A program made the position numbers and the translations under genes. Shown here piece by piece: positions 40,994 to 49,106 of a DNA stretch of 64,000 nt (position 1 is its first letter; each line of letters starts with the position of its first letter). Origin of the DNA: Actinobacteria bacterium IMCC26207 (GTDB lineage: Bacteria; Actinomycetota; Acidimicrobiia; Acidimicrobiales; Microtrichaceae); NCBI GenBank assembly GCA_001025035.1, contig LCZK01000009.1, positions 1-64,000 on the forward strand, read 5' to 3'. A model generated the notes under the pieces. It saw only the letters and a list, made by a program, of their open reading frames with translations. It was not told where the DNA came from and searched no databases.

Positions 40994-41260
40994 ATGGCAC
41001 AACTCGGACTCGACCCAGAGCAGATGACAGCGTTGCAGAAGTCTCTGCAGCGTGAGGCCAGCACCATTAGAACCTTGGCCCGGCAGCTGGACGGACAGCT
41101 GAAGGCCGCGTGGTGGAAAGGAACCGACTCAGATCGGTTTCGCTCCGAGTGGGACGGCACCCACAAATCCCAACTCGAACGTGTTTCAACGGCGCTAGAA
41201 GAAGCTGCCAAAAAAGTTGCTGCCAACGTGGCCCAGCAAACCCAAGCCAGTCAGGGATGA
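40994..41260 (+). CDS. WXG100 (ESAT-6-like) protein
   Basis: 88 residues, the family's usual size. A helix-turn-helix hairpin around the signature W41-K-G43 (AWWKGTDSDRFRSEWDG). N-terminal helix QMTALQKSLQREASTIRTLARQLDGQLKAA, C-terminal helix SQLERVSTALEEAAKKVAANVAQQ. WXG100 proteins are secreted by type VII systems as dimers. The YxxxD/E secretion motif usual in actinobacterial EsxB-like partners is not visible, so export may follow the homodimer, firmicute-like mode. AGGAGG precedes the ATG. Its stop overlaps the start of the EccC/EssC gene by four bases (ATGA). Confidence 0.9.
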   Translation: MAQLGLDPEQMTALQKSLQREASTIRTLARQLDGQLKAAWWKGTDSDRFRSEWDGTHKSQLERVSTALEEAAKKVAANVAQQTQASQG

Positions 41261-44200
41261 GTTCTGCCGGTGCCGTTGTTCAGCTCCCCCTTCGCATGGA
41301 TGACGGCACGGGCACCTTCTTCGACTTGATGATTGAGCTAGCTCCCGATGCGCACATCGGTGAGCTAGCCGATCATCTCGCCGAACGCTTCGGTGCAGCA
41401 GCGGGACAAACAATCTCGACGGGCGCTCTCTCCGAACATCGCAGTGGTTCAAAGTTTGTTCGGTCAGACCTGATTTCAACTAGCGGACCGCGAGCTGGCG
41501 ACACGATTCACCTGACCCCGCAGGTGGGAGTTGGAAACCACGAGACAACGAGCGCAAGTGGGAGTCCAGAAGATTGCGCAGTTGCAACTCCGGACCCAAC
41601 AAAGCTTGCGCCGGTCTACCTTCGGAGTCCAAGCGGCAGCGCTGAAGTCAACATGCAGCTCAGCTACGGCTTGAACCAAGTTCAGGGCGCCACCATCGAG
41701 GTGGCCGAGCGAGTCGAGATCCGCGCAACTGGCGCAGCAACTCCTGCCGTCAACGGTGCGCAGATCTTAGGAAGCTCGCGGCTGAGTTCCGGAGACCTCC
41801 TCAACATCAAGGGGCAGCTCAGCCTGCTCCAGATCACTGATCACCTTCGACCACCTCTGCTTCCTGGGCCCACTGAAAAGCACAAGATCACCAGCTCGGC
41901 CCGCATCTTGGAGCCTGCACACACGGTGAGCCTTCCAACTCCTCCAGCGCAGCAGCGCCTTCCCGGCTTTCCCGTGTTGTCGGCGATGGTTCCGCTGTTG
42001 ATGGGAGCCGCTCTGTGGATGGCAACGAAGTCGTTGGCTTCTGCGCTGTTCGTACTGTTCAGTTTTGTGTTTGTCCTTGCCTCAGGCCTTGAGGCGCGCC
42101 GCGAATCACGCGCCGATCAAAAGTTTCGCGTGGCCGAGTTTCGGTCCGATCTCGCCGAGGCCGACAACAGGATCTCACAGCTCCACCAGCAGGAGTCTGC
42201 TCGACTTGATCAGCAGATTCCCCCCTCGCACTCCTTGGGAAAGATCCTCAGCGAGCGCTCGGATCAGCTCTGGACTCGCAGCTTCAACGCTGCTCAGTCC
42301 CTGCCGCTTCGGGTTCGGCTCGGGACAGCTCAGAGCACGCCTCAAGTGAAGCTTCAAATACCCACACAAGGCAGACGAGATCTGCGCGAAGAGCTCTTGC
42401 TAACGGCAAAGCAGTACTCGCTAGCCAAACTCCCCAGCATTATTGACCTTGATCAGACAGGCGGGATCGGGATCGTCGGTCGCGATGAGCTCGCAACAGC
42501 CCTTGCACGGAGTTTGCTGCTGCAGTTGGCAGTGGCACTTCCCCCGGAGGAGCTAGAGATTTGTGTTCTTGCTCAGCAGGACCGACTTGATATCTGGAGG
42601 TGGTGCGCTTGGCTACCTCACTGTCGCGTTCAGGGTGGAAGTGCGAGAACCCTCTTAGTGATCGACGGGACTGATGATGACCTAGTCCGAGCGGCCATTG
42701 AGCATCACGGTAGGGCCACTACTCGGGTGCTCTGGCTGAGTGCACGCAGAGCGGGACTTCCGCCAGAGTTGCAGGCCATCGTCGAACTGGGCCAGCAACA
42801 TCGGCTGATTCTTCATTCGGTTCCTCGCGATGACCCCGTTTTAGAAGACTCCGAGGAGCACCGAGTGCTGAACTTATCCCTTGAGGATCTCACCGAGGAT
42901 GAGGCAGTTCCACTCGCTCGAAGCTTGGCACCTTTGCAGGCCGAGCAGTCCTCTGTAGTCCTGAGCAGCAGCTCCGGCTCTGAAGGCGAGTCACCACTCC
43001 CCCAGCGCCTGCCCACCTCTCATTTGCCAGCTCAAGTGAACTTGCACGAGGTGCTCGCCAATCAAGAGATGCTGCTCGATCCCCGGGCGGTCATCGCCCA
43101 ATGGGCGCTCTCTGCCGACTCATCGAGTCTGGCCGCACCGCTCGGGAAGGTAGCGAATGGGGTCCTTCACCTTGACCTGCGCAGCGACGGCCCGCACGCA
43201 CTTATTGCTGGTACCACTGGCTCGGGCAAGAGCGAACTTCTGCGCAGTTTGGTCGCCTCGATGGCGCTGCATCACAGCCCAAAACGACTCAGCTTCTTGT
43301 TAGTTGACTACAAGGGTGGCGCAGCATTTCGCACCCTCACCTCGCTCCCGCACACGGTAGGCCTCATTACGGACCTGTCCCCACAACTCGCCAAGCGGGC
43401 GCTTGTGTCGCTGCGAGCAGAGCTGCACTACAGAGAAGCACAGTTAGCTCGATTAGGAATCTCTGAGATAACTGAAACCCCCAAGAACTGCTCTGCTGAA
43501 GTTCCGCCCGCACTCATCGTGGTCGTGGACGAGTTCGCAACCTTGGCCCGCGAACTCCCCGAGTTTGTTGACGGTCTGGTGGACCTCTCGCAACGTGGAC
43601 GCAGCCTCGGTATGCACCTAGTGCTTGCAACTCAGCGCCCAGCGGGGGTCGTCACTGACGCGATTCGAGCAAATACGGGTTTGCGGATTGCTCTGCGAGT
43701 TGCAGATGAGGAGGACAGCCGCGATGTGGTTGAAATCGCCGAGGCTGCGCTGCTCCCCCGTGAGGTTCCGGGCAGGGCAATCCTGCGCAGCGGACCCGGA
43801 CAATGTGCCGCAGTGCAGTTGGCATACAGCGGTTCCTCTGGCTCACCTGCCTCTCGCGTACAGTCCCGGCCGCTCGGTGACCCCCCGCCTCGCAACCCGT
43901 TCGCTAGTGCAGTTGCGTCACCAACGGAATTGGATTTAGCCGTGAGTTCCGCCATCAGTGCGGCTGCCGCCGAGCAACTTGGGCGCCCACGGCCCCCTTG
44001 GCTTGAGGCGTTACCTGAGCATCTCAAGCTGTCCCAAGTGCAGAGCAGCGGAGACGCACTCGCAATTGGGTGGACTGATCGCCCCGATCAGCAGCGTCGT
44101 GAACTGCTCGAGGTGAATCTGTTTCGAGATGGCGGCCTGCTCCTGCTCGGAGCGAGTGGATCTGGTCGAAGTACGGCACTGCAGGCTGGCGCCATGGCTG

Positions 44201-45567
44201 CAATTACTCAGTTCCAGGGGCGCGTGCAGATTTACGGAATAGATGCTGGAACAGCGCTCGGAGCACTGCAGGCGTTTTCACAAGTGGGAGCAATCATCTC
44301 GGTCGAGGACTCAGAACGGGTCCTTCGACTACTGCGTCGCTTTGCGGGCGAACTTCAGACACGATCCCAGCCCAGCGGCATGAACTCATGCCGCAGTCCG
44401 CACTTGCTGCTGATCGATGGCTTCGGTGCCTTCGAGGAGTTGTATGAGCGAATCAATCGGGGCGAGGCCATGGAACTGCTGCTCCGAATCGCTCGAGATG
44501 GACGCTCCCTTGGTCTGCACGTTCTGCTTGCGGCCAACCGTCGAGCCGATGTGCCACCCAGGCTTGCGGCCCTGCTCGGCTGTCAAATATTCCTGCGGAG
44601 TCCAACAGAAGATGATGCTCTTATGTTGGGCCTTGAACCCGAGTCCGCAGCCAAGGAGACTCCACCGGGCCGTGGCTGGCTGCAAGGCCACCAAGTTCAA
44701 GTGGCTCAACCTGATGACCTGAGTCAGCAAGCGGCGCTCAGGCACCTCGGCACTGCGGAAGAAATCGCCGCCCTGCCTCGGCGACTCAGATTTTCACAAC
44801 TGCCATCTCTACGAGGCACCCAGGTAACCGCAGGCCAAGTCGGTCAGGGAGGCCAAGGAGATCAGCTAGATCAAGGGTCAGGAGGCGACAGCGCCTCGCC
44901 CCCTTGGAACTTGCTTCCCTGCGGACTCGAGGCGGAACAGATGGATCTAGCAATTCTTGACCTCACACATCATCACGCTCTCGTTGCGGGTCCACCCCGA
45001 AGCGGCAAGTCCTCGACCCTCAACACCTTGGCCCTCGCACTGCATTCCAATTGCAATCCCAATCCCAATCCAGCAAGCCAAGCCAGCCCAGCCAGTTTTT
45101 TGCTAGCAGCACATGTGAGTACCGCACATGACTCAACACAATGGTCCGCGGCCCTCCTAGAACCGCCCTGCGCAGCAGATGCCAGCAGCTTTCTTCGGGC
45201 AACTGAAAGTTCAATCCGGTCTGGAACTCCGACTCTGATTGCAGTAGATGACGTGTGCTCCTTGTTGGAATTGCCAGATGGAGATCAGATCGAAACCGAG
45301 TTGGCCGAGCTAGTGAAGCTGGGCCGAACCCATCCGGTCAGGCTGGTGCTCAGTGGAGATGTCGATAGTTTGTTGCGGTCCTACAGCGATCTCATCGCTC
45401 AGCTTCGCTCCTCAAGGACCGGCATTTTGTTGGGAGTCGATCCAGATCATCACGGGGCGCTGCTGCACTGCTCTCTAGAAGTTCGATCGGAACTCCTGCC
45501 CTGCACTGGTCGAGGATGGCTGGTCTCGCCAACTGCAGCCACTGCAGTTCAGATTGCCCACCCGTAA
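41257..45567 (+). CDS. eccC: EccC/EssC-type FtsK/SpoIIIE ATPase of a type VII secretion-like system
   Basis: 1436 residues from the ATG at 41257; the open frame starts earlier (41110) but inside the WXG100 gene. Residues about 1-190 hold two small FHA-like or ubiquitin-like domains as in EssC; two transmembrane segments (about 238-277) follow. Then come three FtsK-like ATPase domains: Walker A GTTGSGKSE (about 652; Walker B VVVDEFATL), degenerate GASGSGRST (about 965; catalytic Lys replaced by Arg) and GPPRSGKSS (about 1245). Between them, typical residues include LLVDYKGGAAF and LATQRPAGVV. It powers secretion of WXG100 substrates. No EccB, EccD, EccE or mycosin gene is in the window. It abuts the convergent FHA gene. 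Confidence 0.93.
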   Translation: MSSAGAVVQLPLRMDDGTGTFFDLMIELAPDAHIGELADHLAERFGAAAGQTISTGALSEHRSGSKFVRSDLISTSGPRAGDTIHLTPQVGVGNHETTSASGSPEDCAVATPDPTKLAPVYLRSPSGSAEVNMQLSYGLNQVQGATIEVAERVEIRATGAATPAVNGAQILGSSRLSSGDLLNIKGQLSLLQITDHLRPPLLPGPTEKHKITSSARILEPAHTVSLPTPPAQQRLPGFPVLSAMVPLLMGAALWMATKSLASALFVLFSFVFVLASGLEARRESRADQKFRVAEFRSDLAEADNRISQLHQQESARLDQQIPPSHSLGKILSERSDQLWTRSFNAAQSLPLRVRLGTAQSTPQVKLQIPTQGRRDLREELLLTAKQYSLAKLPSIIDLDQTGGIGIVGRDELATALARSLLLQLAVALPPEELEICVLAQQDRLDIWRWCAWLPHCRVQGGSARTLLVIDGTDDDLVRAAIEHHGRATTRVLWLSARRAGLPPELQAIVELGQQHRLILHSVPRDDPVLEDSEEHRVLNLSLEDLTEDEAVPLARSLAPLQAEQSSVVLSSSSGSEGESPLPQRLPTSHLPAQVNLHEVLANQEMLLDPRAVIAQWALSADSSSLAAPLGKVANGVLHLDLRSDGPHALIAGTTGSGKSELLRSLVASMALHHSPKRLSFLLVDYKGGAAFRTLTSLPHTVGLITDLSPQLAKRALVSLRAELHYREAQLARLGISEITETPKNCSAEVPPALIVVVDEFATLARELPEFVDGLVDLSQRGRSLGMHLVLATQRPAGVVTDAIRANTGLRIALRVADEEDSRDVVEIAEAALLPREVPGRAILRSGPGQCAAVQLAYSGSSGSPASRVQSRPLGDPPPRNPFASAVASPTELDLAVSSAISAAAAEQLGRPRPPWLEALPEHLKLSQVQSSGDALAIGWTDRPDQQRRELLEVNLFRDGGLLLLGASGSGRSTALQAGAMAAITQFQGRVQIYGIDAGTALGALQAFSQVGAIISVEDSERVLRLLRRFAGELQTRSQPSGMNSCRSPHLLLIDGFGAFEELYERINRGEAMELLLRIARDGRSLGLHVLLAANRRADVPPRLAALLGCQIFLRSPTEDDALMLGLEPESAAKETPPGRGWLQGHQVQVAQPDDLSQQAALRHLGTAEEIAALPRRLRFSQLPSLRGTQVTAGQVGQGGQGDQLDQGSGGDSASPPWNLLPCGLEAEQMDLAILDLTHHHALVAGPPRSGKSSTLNTLALALHSNCNPNPNPASQASPASFLLAAHVSTAHDSTQWSAALLEPPCAADASSFLRATESSIRSGTPTLIAVDDVCSLLELPDGDQIETELAELVKLGRTHPVRLVLSGDVDSLLRSYSDLIAQLRSSRTGILLGVDPDHHGALLHCSLEVRSELLPCTGRGWLVSPTAATAVQIAHP

Positions 45568-45568
45568 G

Positions 45569-46390
45569 CTAGGCAGCAGGGTGCTGCCGATCGATTAAGT
45601 GCAAGTCGTTCACGCTGACGAGTTCAACCTGAAGAGCGTGGTCCATCAGGTGCACACGCCGGTCCATCGCGTTGGCACCGAGTCCGCCATGCACGTTAGG
45701 TATGCCTGCACGATGCAATTTCTCGCAGAGGTGATCGAGTTTTCGATTGAATTTGGTGAGTGACCAGCCAAGTCGCGCAGCACCCTGACGGTTTGATGGA
45801 GGCTGAGTTTGCTCCGTTTGAGGATTCAGCAAGCGCTGTTCGCACATGGCGAGCAACAACAAGCGCTGGTCCTCGTTCAAGTCAACGCGACCCCAATCCA
45901 TTGTTTGAGTACCAAGTGCTCCAGCCTGGCCGAGCAGGTCGGTATCCCACTCGAACCCCTCAAGTGCCCCAGAGAGTTCATAGCGGGTTGGGCCGGATAC
46001 GAACCCGCAGGTGAACTCACCTTGCAGAAGTGCCGCAGTTGACTGGGGGCCAACGAGCGCCGAACTCAGGCCAGCCAACTCTCTGATGGTAAAGGTGATA
46101 CCGCGGCTGTGATTCTCTATGCACCAGTGATTGCCGCGCTGCACAAAGCGACCTACGACTCGGTGCATGTAGGGGTTCTCGTCAATGACTAGGTCTGCCG
46201 CTCGACCAAAGCTGAGCGATTCGCCGGGACTCAGTGTGTGGTCCTCCCCACAAAACTCCAGATACAACTTGCCTGCCGCGTATGGGTCTGCTGCTTGCGG
46301 GGCTGCTGAGTTCTGGGCTGCTGAGTTCTGGGCTGCTGAGTTCTGGGCTGCTGAGTTCTGGGCTGTCTGCTTACGGGACTGTCTTGTCAT
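45569..46390 (-). CDS. FHA-domain protein with C-terminal winged-helix-like region
   Basis: 273 residues. An AQNSA-repeat N-terminus (about 9-35) leads to an FHA domain (about 40-145: LSFGRAADLVIDENPYMHRVVGRFVQRGNHWCIENHS). GR and H..(V)GR..are in the positions that bind phosphothreonine in FHA domains. Residues about 165-265 (VDLNEDQRLLLLAMCEQRLL...GWSLTKFNRKLDHLCEKLHRAGIP) look like a winged helix. FHA proteins with such a tail often occur near T7SS or serine/threonine kinases. No kinase is in the window. It converges on the EccC gene with one base between stops. Possible regulator of the locus (inference). Confidence 0.8.
   Translation of the reverse strand: MTRQSRKQTAQNSAAQNSAAQNSAAQNSAAPQAADPYAAGKLYLEFCGEDHTLSPGESLSFGRAADLVIDENPYMHRVVGRFVQRGNHWCIENHSRGITFTIRELAGLSSALVGPQSTAALLQGEFTCGFVSGPTRYELSGALEGFEWDTDLLGQAGALGTQTMDWGRVDLNEDQRLLLLAMCEQRLLNPQTEQTQPPSNRQGAARLGWSLTKFNRKLDHLCEKLHRAGIPNVHGGLGANAMDRRVHLMDHALQVELVSVNDLHLIDRQHPAA
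46301..46360 (-). repeat. 15-bp tandem repeat, four copies, encoding AQNSA
   Basis: GGCTGCTGAGTTCTG repeated exactly at 46301, 46316, 46331 and 46346. On the coding strand each unit encodes five residues (AQNSA), so copy-number changes keep the reading frame. Confidence 0.95.
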
Positions 46391-46493
46391 GCCGAGCAGT
46401 ATAGATACTTTCAGTACATCTCATTACTTTTTAGACACTTTAGGAGTCCAGTAACTGGGCCAGACGACAACTCCAGACAGCTACAAGGACTGC

Positions 46494-47684
46494 CTACGCC
46501 TTCGGAGCGTCCATGCACGCTGCCAATGTGGTCCAGGACTGAGGTACAGCGCCGCCAGCAGTAGCAGTATCGGCATCCCAATATTCAGCCCACCCCGATC
46601 GCAGTGCACCAGTTCGGCTGCACTCTGCTAGCAGCGCGGCCTCGGCGAACTTCCCGACACGCTGCAAGCCCAGCCACAACAAGTAGTTCAACTGCGGCCA
46701 ACTTGGCCCACGCCAATAGGTGGTGGGTAGGTACGTCGGTTCATCAATGTGAACCTGCCGGGCACCATATGGTCCGGCGAAAGCCTGCTCATCCATAAGT
46801 TCTCTGGCGGCCAAATCAGCCACTCCGCCAGCAGCCACATCAGCCACTCCGCCACCAGAGTTGCCCCTTTGTATCGGCAGGGTCAGCAGCGGTAGTAGTG
46901 CTTCGACTGTGCGCACTCGACCAGAACCATTCGCCGTTGGTCCGTCGTCAACCCAGGTGCGAAGGCCCGGCTCCCAACGCAACGCCAATGCATCCGAGAC
47001 ATCGGCAGCGTGGTCGCGGAGCGATTGGTCCCCCGTCACACCTGCAAGCTCATGTGCGCAAAACGCTGTTATCGCACTGAACGCGACCGACCCCACAGCA
47101 AACTGATCGTTCCAAATTGGCGCTCCCCCAGCCTTGCGCTCAATCCCCTGCAGCAATTCCCCTTTTCGGCGAAACCAGACTTCCTCATCAAATTCACTCT
47201 GGCCCAGAACCAGGTCATCCCACCGAGGGCTGTGATCACATCCCGATTCCCAAGGGTGAACAATTTCGATCAGACCAGCGGGACTTCTACGGCGCGATTC
47301 GAATAAAAAGTTGAGCCCAGCCGTGGCTCGATCAACAAGATCGGCCGGTAGAGAAATCCCAAGGCGAACGAGTTCGGCAATTGCTAGGCCATAGATGGGC
47401 GGTTGTGTAATCGATGATGTGTCCGGGCGACCCCAGAATGCTTCATGATCTTGCGAACCATCTAGGTACAGAACATGTGGAACGAACCCGTCCGCGTCCT
47501 GAGCGGATAGCGCTGTGGTGAGTTCCGTGACTGCGCGCTCTGCGTCACCAAGGTGAGCCCAAACAATGGCATGAAAACTCGAGTCCCAAAGCCAGAGCCA
47601 CGGATAGGTCTTGCTGTTCGGGCAGGTAAAGCCGGGCTCGCGCCACTGAGCAGCGAGCACCTCGTATGCCTGTTCCGAAATCAT
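46494..47684 (-). CDS. GH63-like glucosidase (mannosylglycerate-hydrolase-like)
   Basis: 396 residues of an (alpha/alpha)6 barrel. TYPWLWLWDSSFHAIVWAHLGD, AFWGRPDTSSITQPPIYGLAIAEL, GLIEIVHPWESGCDHSPRWDD and the C-terminal PTTYWRGPSWPQLNYLLWLGL with SGWAEYWDADTA and PQSWTT are features of GH63/MGH-like enzymes; the Asp in LWDSSF and a Glu near the C-terminus (AEYWD) are the likely catalytic acid and base. Substrates in the group are glucosylglycerate/mannosylglycerate and related glucosides, suggesting compatible-solute turnover. GGVADVAAGGVADLAA is a local duplication. Divergent from a glycosyltransferase gene (37 bases), so the two may work on the same sugar. Confidence 0.82.
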   Translation of the reverse strand: MISEQAYEVLAAQWREPGFTCPNSKTYPWLWLWDSSFHAIVWAHLGDAERAVTELTTALSAQDADGFVPHVLYLDGSQDHEAFWGRPDTSSITQPPIYGLAIAELVRLGISLPADLVDRATAGLNFLFESRRRSPAGLIEIVHPWESGCDHSPRWDDLVLGQSEFDEEVWFRRKGELLQGIERKAGGAPIWNDQFAVGSVAFSAITAFCAHELAGVTGDQSLRDHAADVSDALALRWEPGLRTWVDDGPTANGSGRVRTVEALLPLLTLPIQRGNSGGGVADVAAGGVADLAARELMDEQAFAGPYGARQVHIDEPTYLPTTYWRGPSWPQLNYLLWLGLQRVGKFAEAALLAECSRTGALRSGWAEYWDADTATAGGAVPQSWTTLAACMDAPKA

Positions 47685-47721
47685 CCGCGAATCCCTAACT
47701 GCATCTCTGTGACCCTAACCT

Positions 47722-48843
47722 GTGGCGCTCATGGCAAAACGTGCAGCATTCCTGTCGTTTCGATTCGGCCTGACCGACGGAGTCTCGGTAGTTGCGCGCA
47801 CTTGGATGGATGCATTCGAGGAGTTTGGCTATGAGGTCATTACAGTCGCGGGTGATGCCAACGCTGACAGAACAGTGTCCGGACTCGAGCTCTCCGACGC
47901 AGCTGAGAAGGCTCCCGAGACCGTTCCAGAGAATTCCCCTATCAGCGTTGATGACACTGCGCTCACCGAGAGGCTGACCGACGCCCTTGCGGATGCTGAC
48001 CTTGTGGTAGTCGAGAATCTGCTGACGATTCCCATGAATCTGACAGCCTCTCGCGCAGCTGCAAGAGTCCTTGCCGGCAGACCAGCACTGCTGCACCACC
48101 ACGACCCCCCTTGGCATCGCGAGCGATTTGCACACGTCACTGAATTGCCGGCGACCGACCCCTCTTGGCGTCATGTTGCAATCAATCGAATCCTGCGAGA
48201 CGAGCTTGGGGATCGCGGAATTGCAGCAGCAATTATCTATAACGGGTTTCCTACACCTGTCCGTCGGAGTCGCAGGGAGACCGAGCAATTGCGACGCGAT
48301 GTGCGGAGGTCAGTCGGGATTGGATCAGAGGAACTCGTTGTTGCTCATCCAGTGCGGGCCATTCAGCGCAAAAACATTCCTGCTGCGATCCGCCTAGCTG
48401 AAGCAGTTGGAGCCACCTATTGGCTGCTGGGTCCAGCTGAAGAAGGCTACGGCGAGGAACTGCAACGGCTCTTCAGCGAAGCAGCCTGCAAGGTGGTTCA
48501 TCACGAATGGACTGACGTTGAAGGTATCTACGCTGCAGCGGATCACATTGCCTTTCCGTCTACTTGGGAAGGGTTTGGAAATCCACCTATCGAGGCCGCG
48601 CTCTACCGGAAAACGGTGAGCGTGGGTGACTACCCCGTCGGCAAGGAACTTCGAGCCTTTGGTTTTGATTGGTTCGATCCCACTGACAGCCACGGCATCG
48701 CAGCAGCGCTCGCAGAACCTGACGCACCTAGCGTTACTGCACTGCTCGACAATAACGAGCGTGTTGCTAGCGAAAACTTCTCCCTGGGGAGAATGCGCAA
48801 TTCGCTCCATCAACTCCTCGATAATGCAGGTTGGCTTCCATGA
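47722..48843 (+). CDS. Glycosyltransferase, GT-B fold (GT4-like)
   Basis: 373 residues from a GTG (an ATG lies three codons on). FRFGLTDGVSVVARTWMDAFEEFGYEVITVAGD is the N-terminal GT-B domain; HPVRAIQRKNIPAAIRLAEAVGATYWLLGPAEEGYGEEL and GIYAAADHIAFPSTWEGFGNPPIEAALYRK are the nucleotide-sugar domain with the E-x7-E motif (EGFGNPPIE). Group GT4 retaining enzymes use UDP/GDP-sugars; the HHHDPPWHRERF stretch after the first domain is characteristic of a branch often annotated as mannosylglucosylglycerate synthase-like. With the GH63-like gene divergent from it, a role in glucosylglycerate or mannosylglucosylglycerate metabolism is an inference. Confidence 0.8.
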   Translation: MALMAKRAAFLSFRFGLTDGVSVVARTWMDAFEEFGYEVITVAGDANADRTVSGLELSDAAEKAPETVPENSPISVDDTALTERLTDALADADLVVVENLLTIPMNLTASRAAARVLAGRPALLHHHDPPWHRERFAHVTELPATDPSWRHVAINRILRDELGDRGIAAAIIYNGFPTPVRRSRRETEQLRRDVRRSVGIGSEELVVAHPVRAIQRKNIPAAIRLAEAVGATYWLLGPAEEGYGEELQRLFSEAACKVVHHEWTDVEGIYAAADHIAFPSTWEGFGNPPIEAALYRKTVSVGDYPVGKELRAFGFDWFDPTDSHGIAAALAEPDAPSVTALLDNNERVASENFSLGRMRNSLHQLLDNAGWLP

Positions 48844-49097
48844 GCGACCCGGTACTCGCTCGACGCGACCGCATTCGTAAGCTCTGCGAGCTCGGATCCA
48901 AGATCGGGTACTCGTGTTTTGGTGTAGCGATGCTGCTCTTTGTTGTCGCCTTTATTGCCGACTTCCCATCGTGGATCGTGACGGTCATTATCGCCGCAAT
49001 GGTTCTGGGATCAGTCACTTTGCTACCAGCGATTGTGTTCGGATACGGGGTTAAGGCTGCAGACGCAGAGGATCGCGGCGAGAAGTTCGGTTACTGA
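48840..49097 (+). CDS. Small two-helix membrane protein
   Basis: 85 residues from the ATG at 48840, which overlaps the glycosyltransferase stop by four bases. A basic N-terminus (ARRDRIRKLCELGSKIG) precedes two transmembrane helices (about 28-46 and 49-69) and a short charged tail. No family recognised; small proteins of this kind are often annotated as hypothetical in Actinobacteria. Its coupling to the glycosyltransferase suggests a shared membrane function. It converges on the sucrase/ferredoxin-like gene with nine bases between stops. Confidence 0.7.
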   Translation: MSDPVLARRDRIRKLCELGSKIGYSCFGVAMLLFVVAFIADFPSWIVTVIIAAMVLGSVTLLPAIVFGYGVKAADAEDRGEKFGY

Positions 49098-49106
49098 ACA
49101 CCCGCA

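Noticed and set aside
41110..41256. Longer N-terminus for the EccC-like ATPase
   Set aside because: It reads through the WXG100 gene in another frame. The ATG at 41257 overlaps the WXG100 stop and matches the usual coupling.
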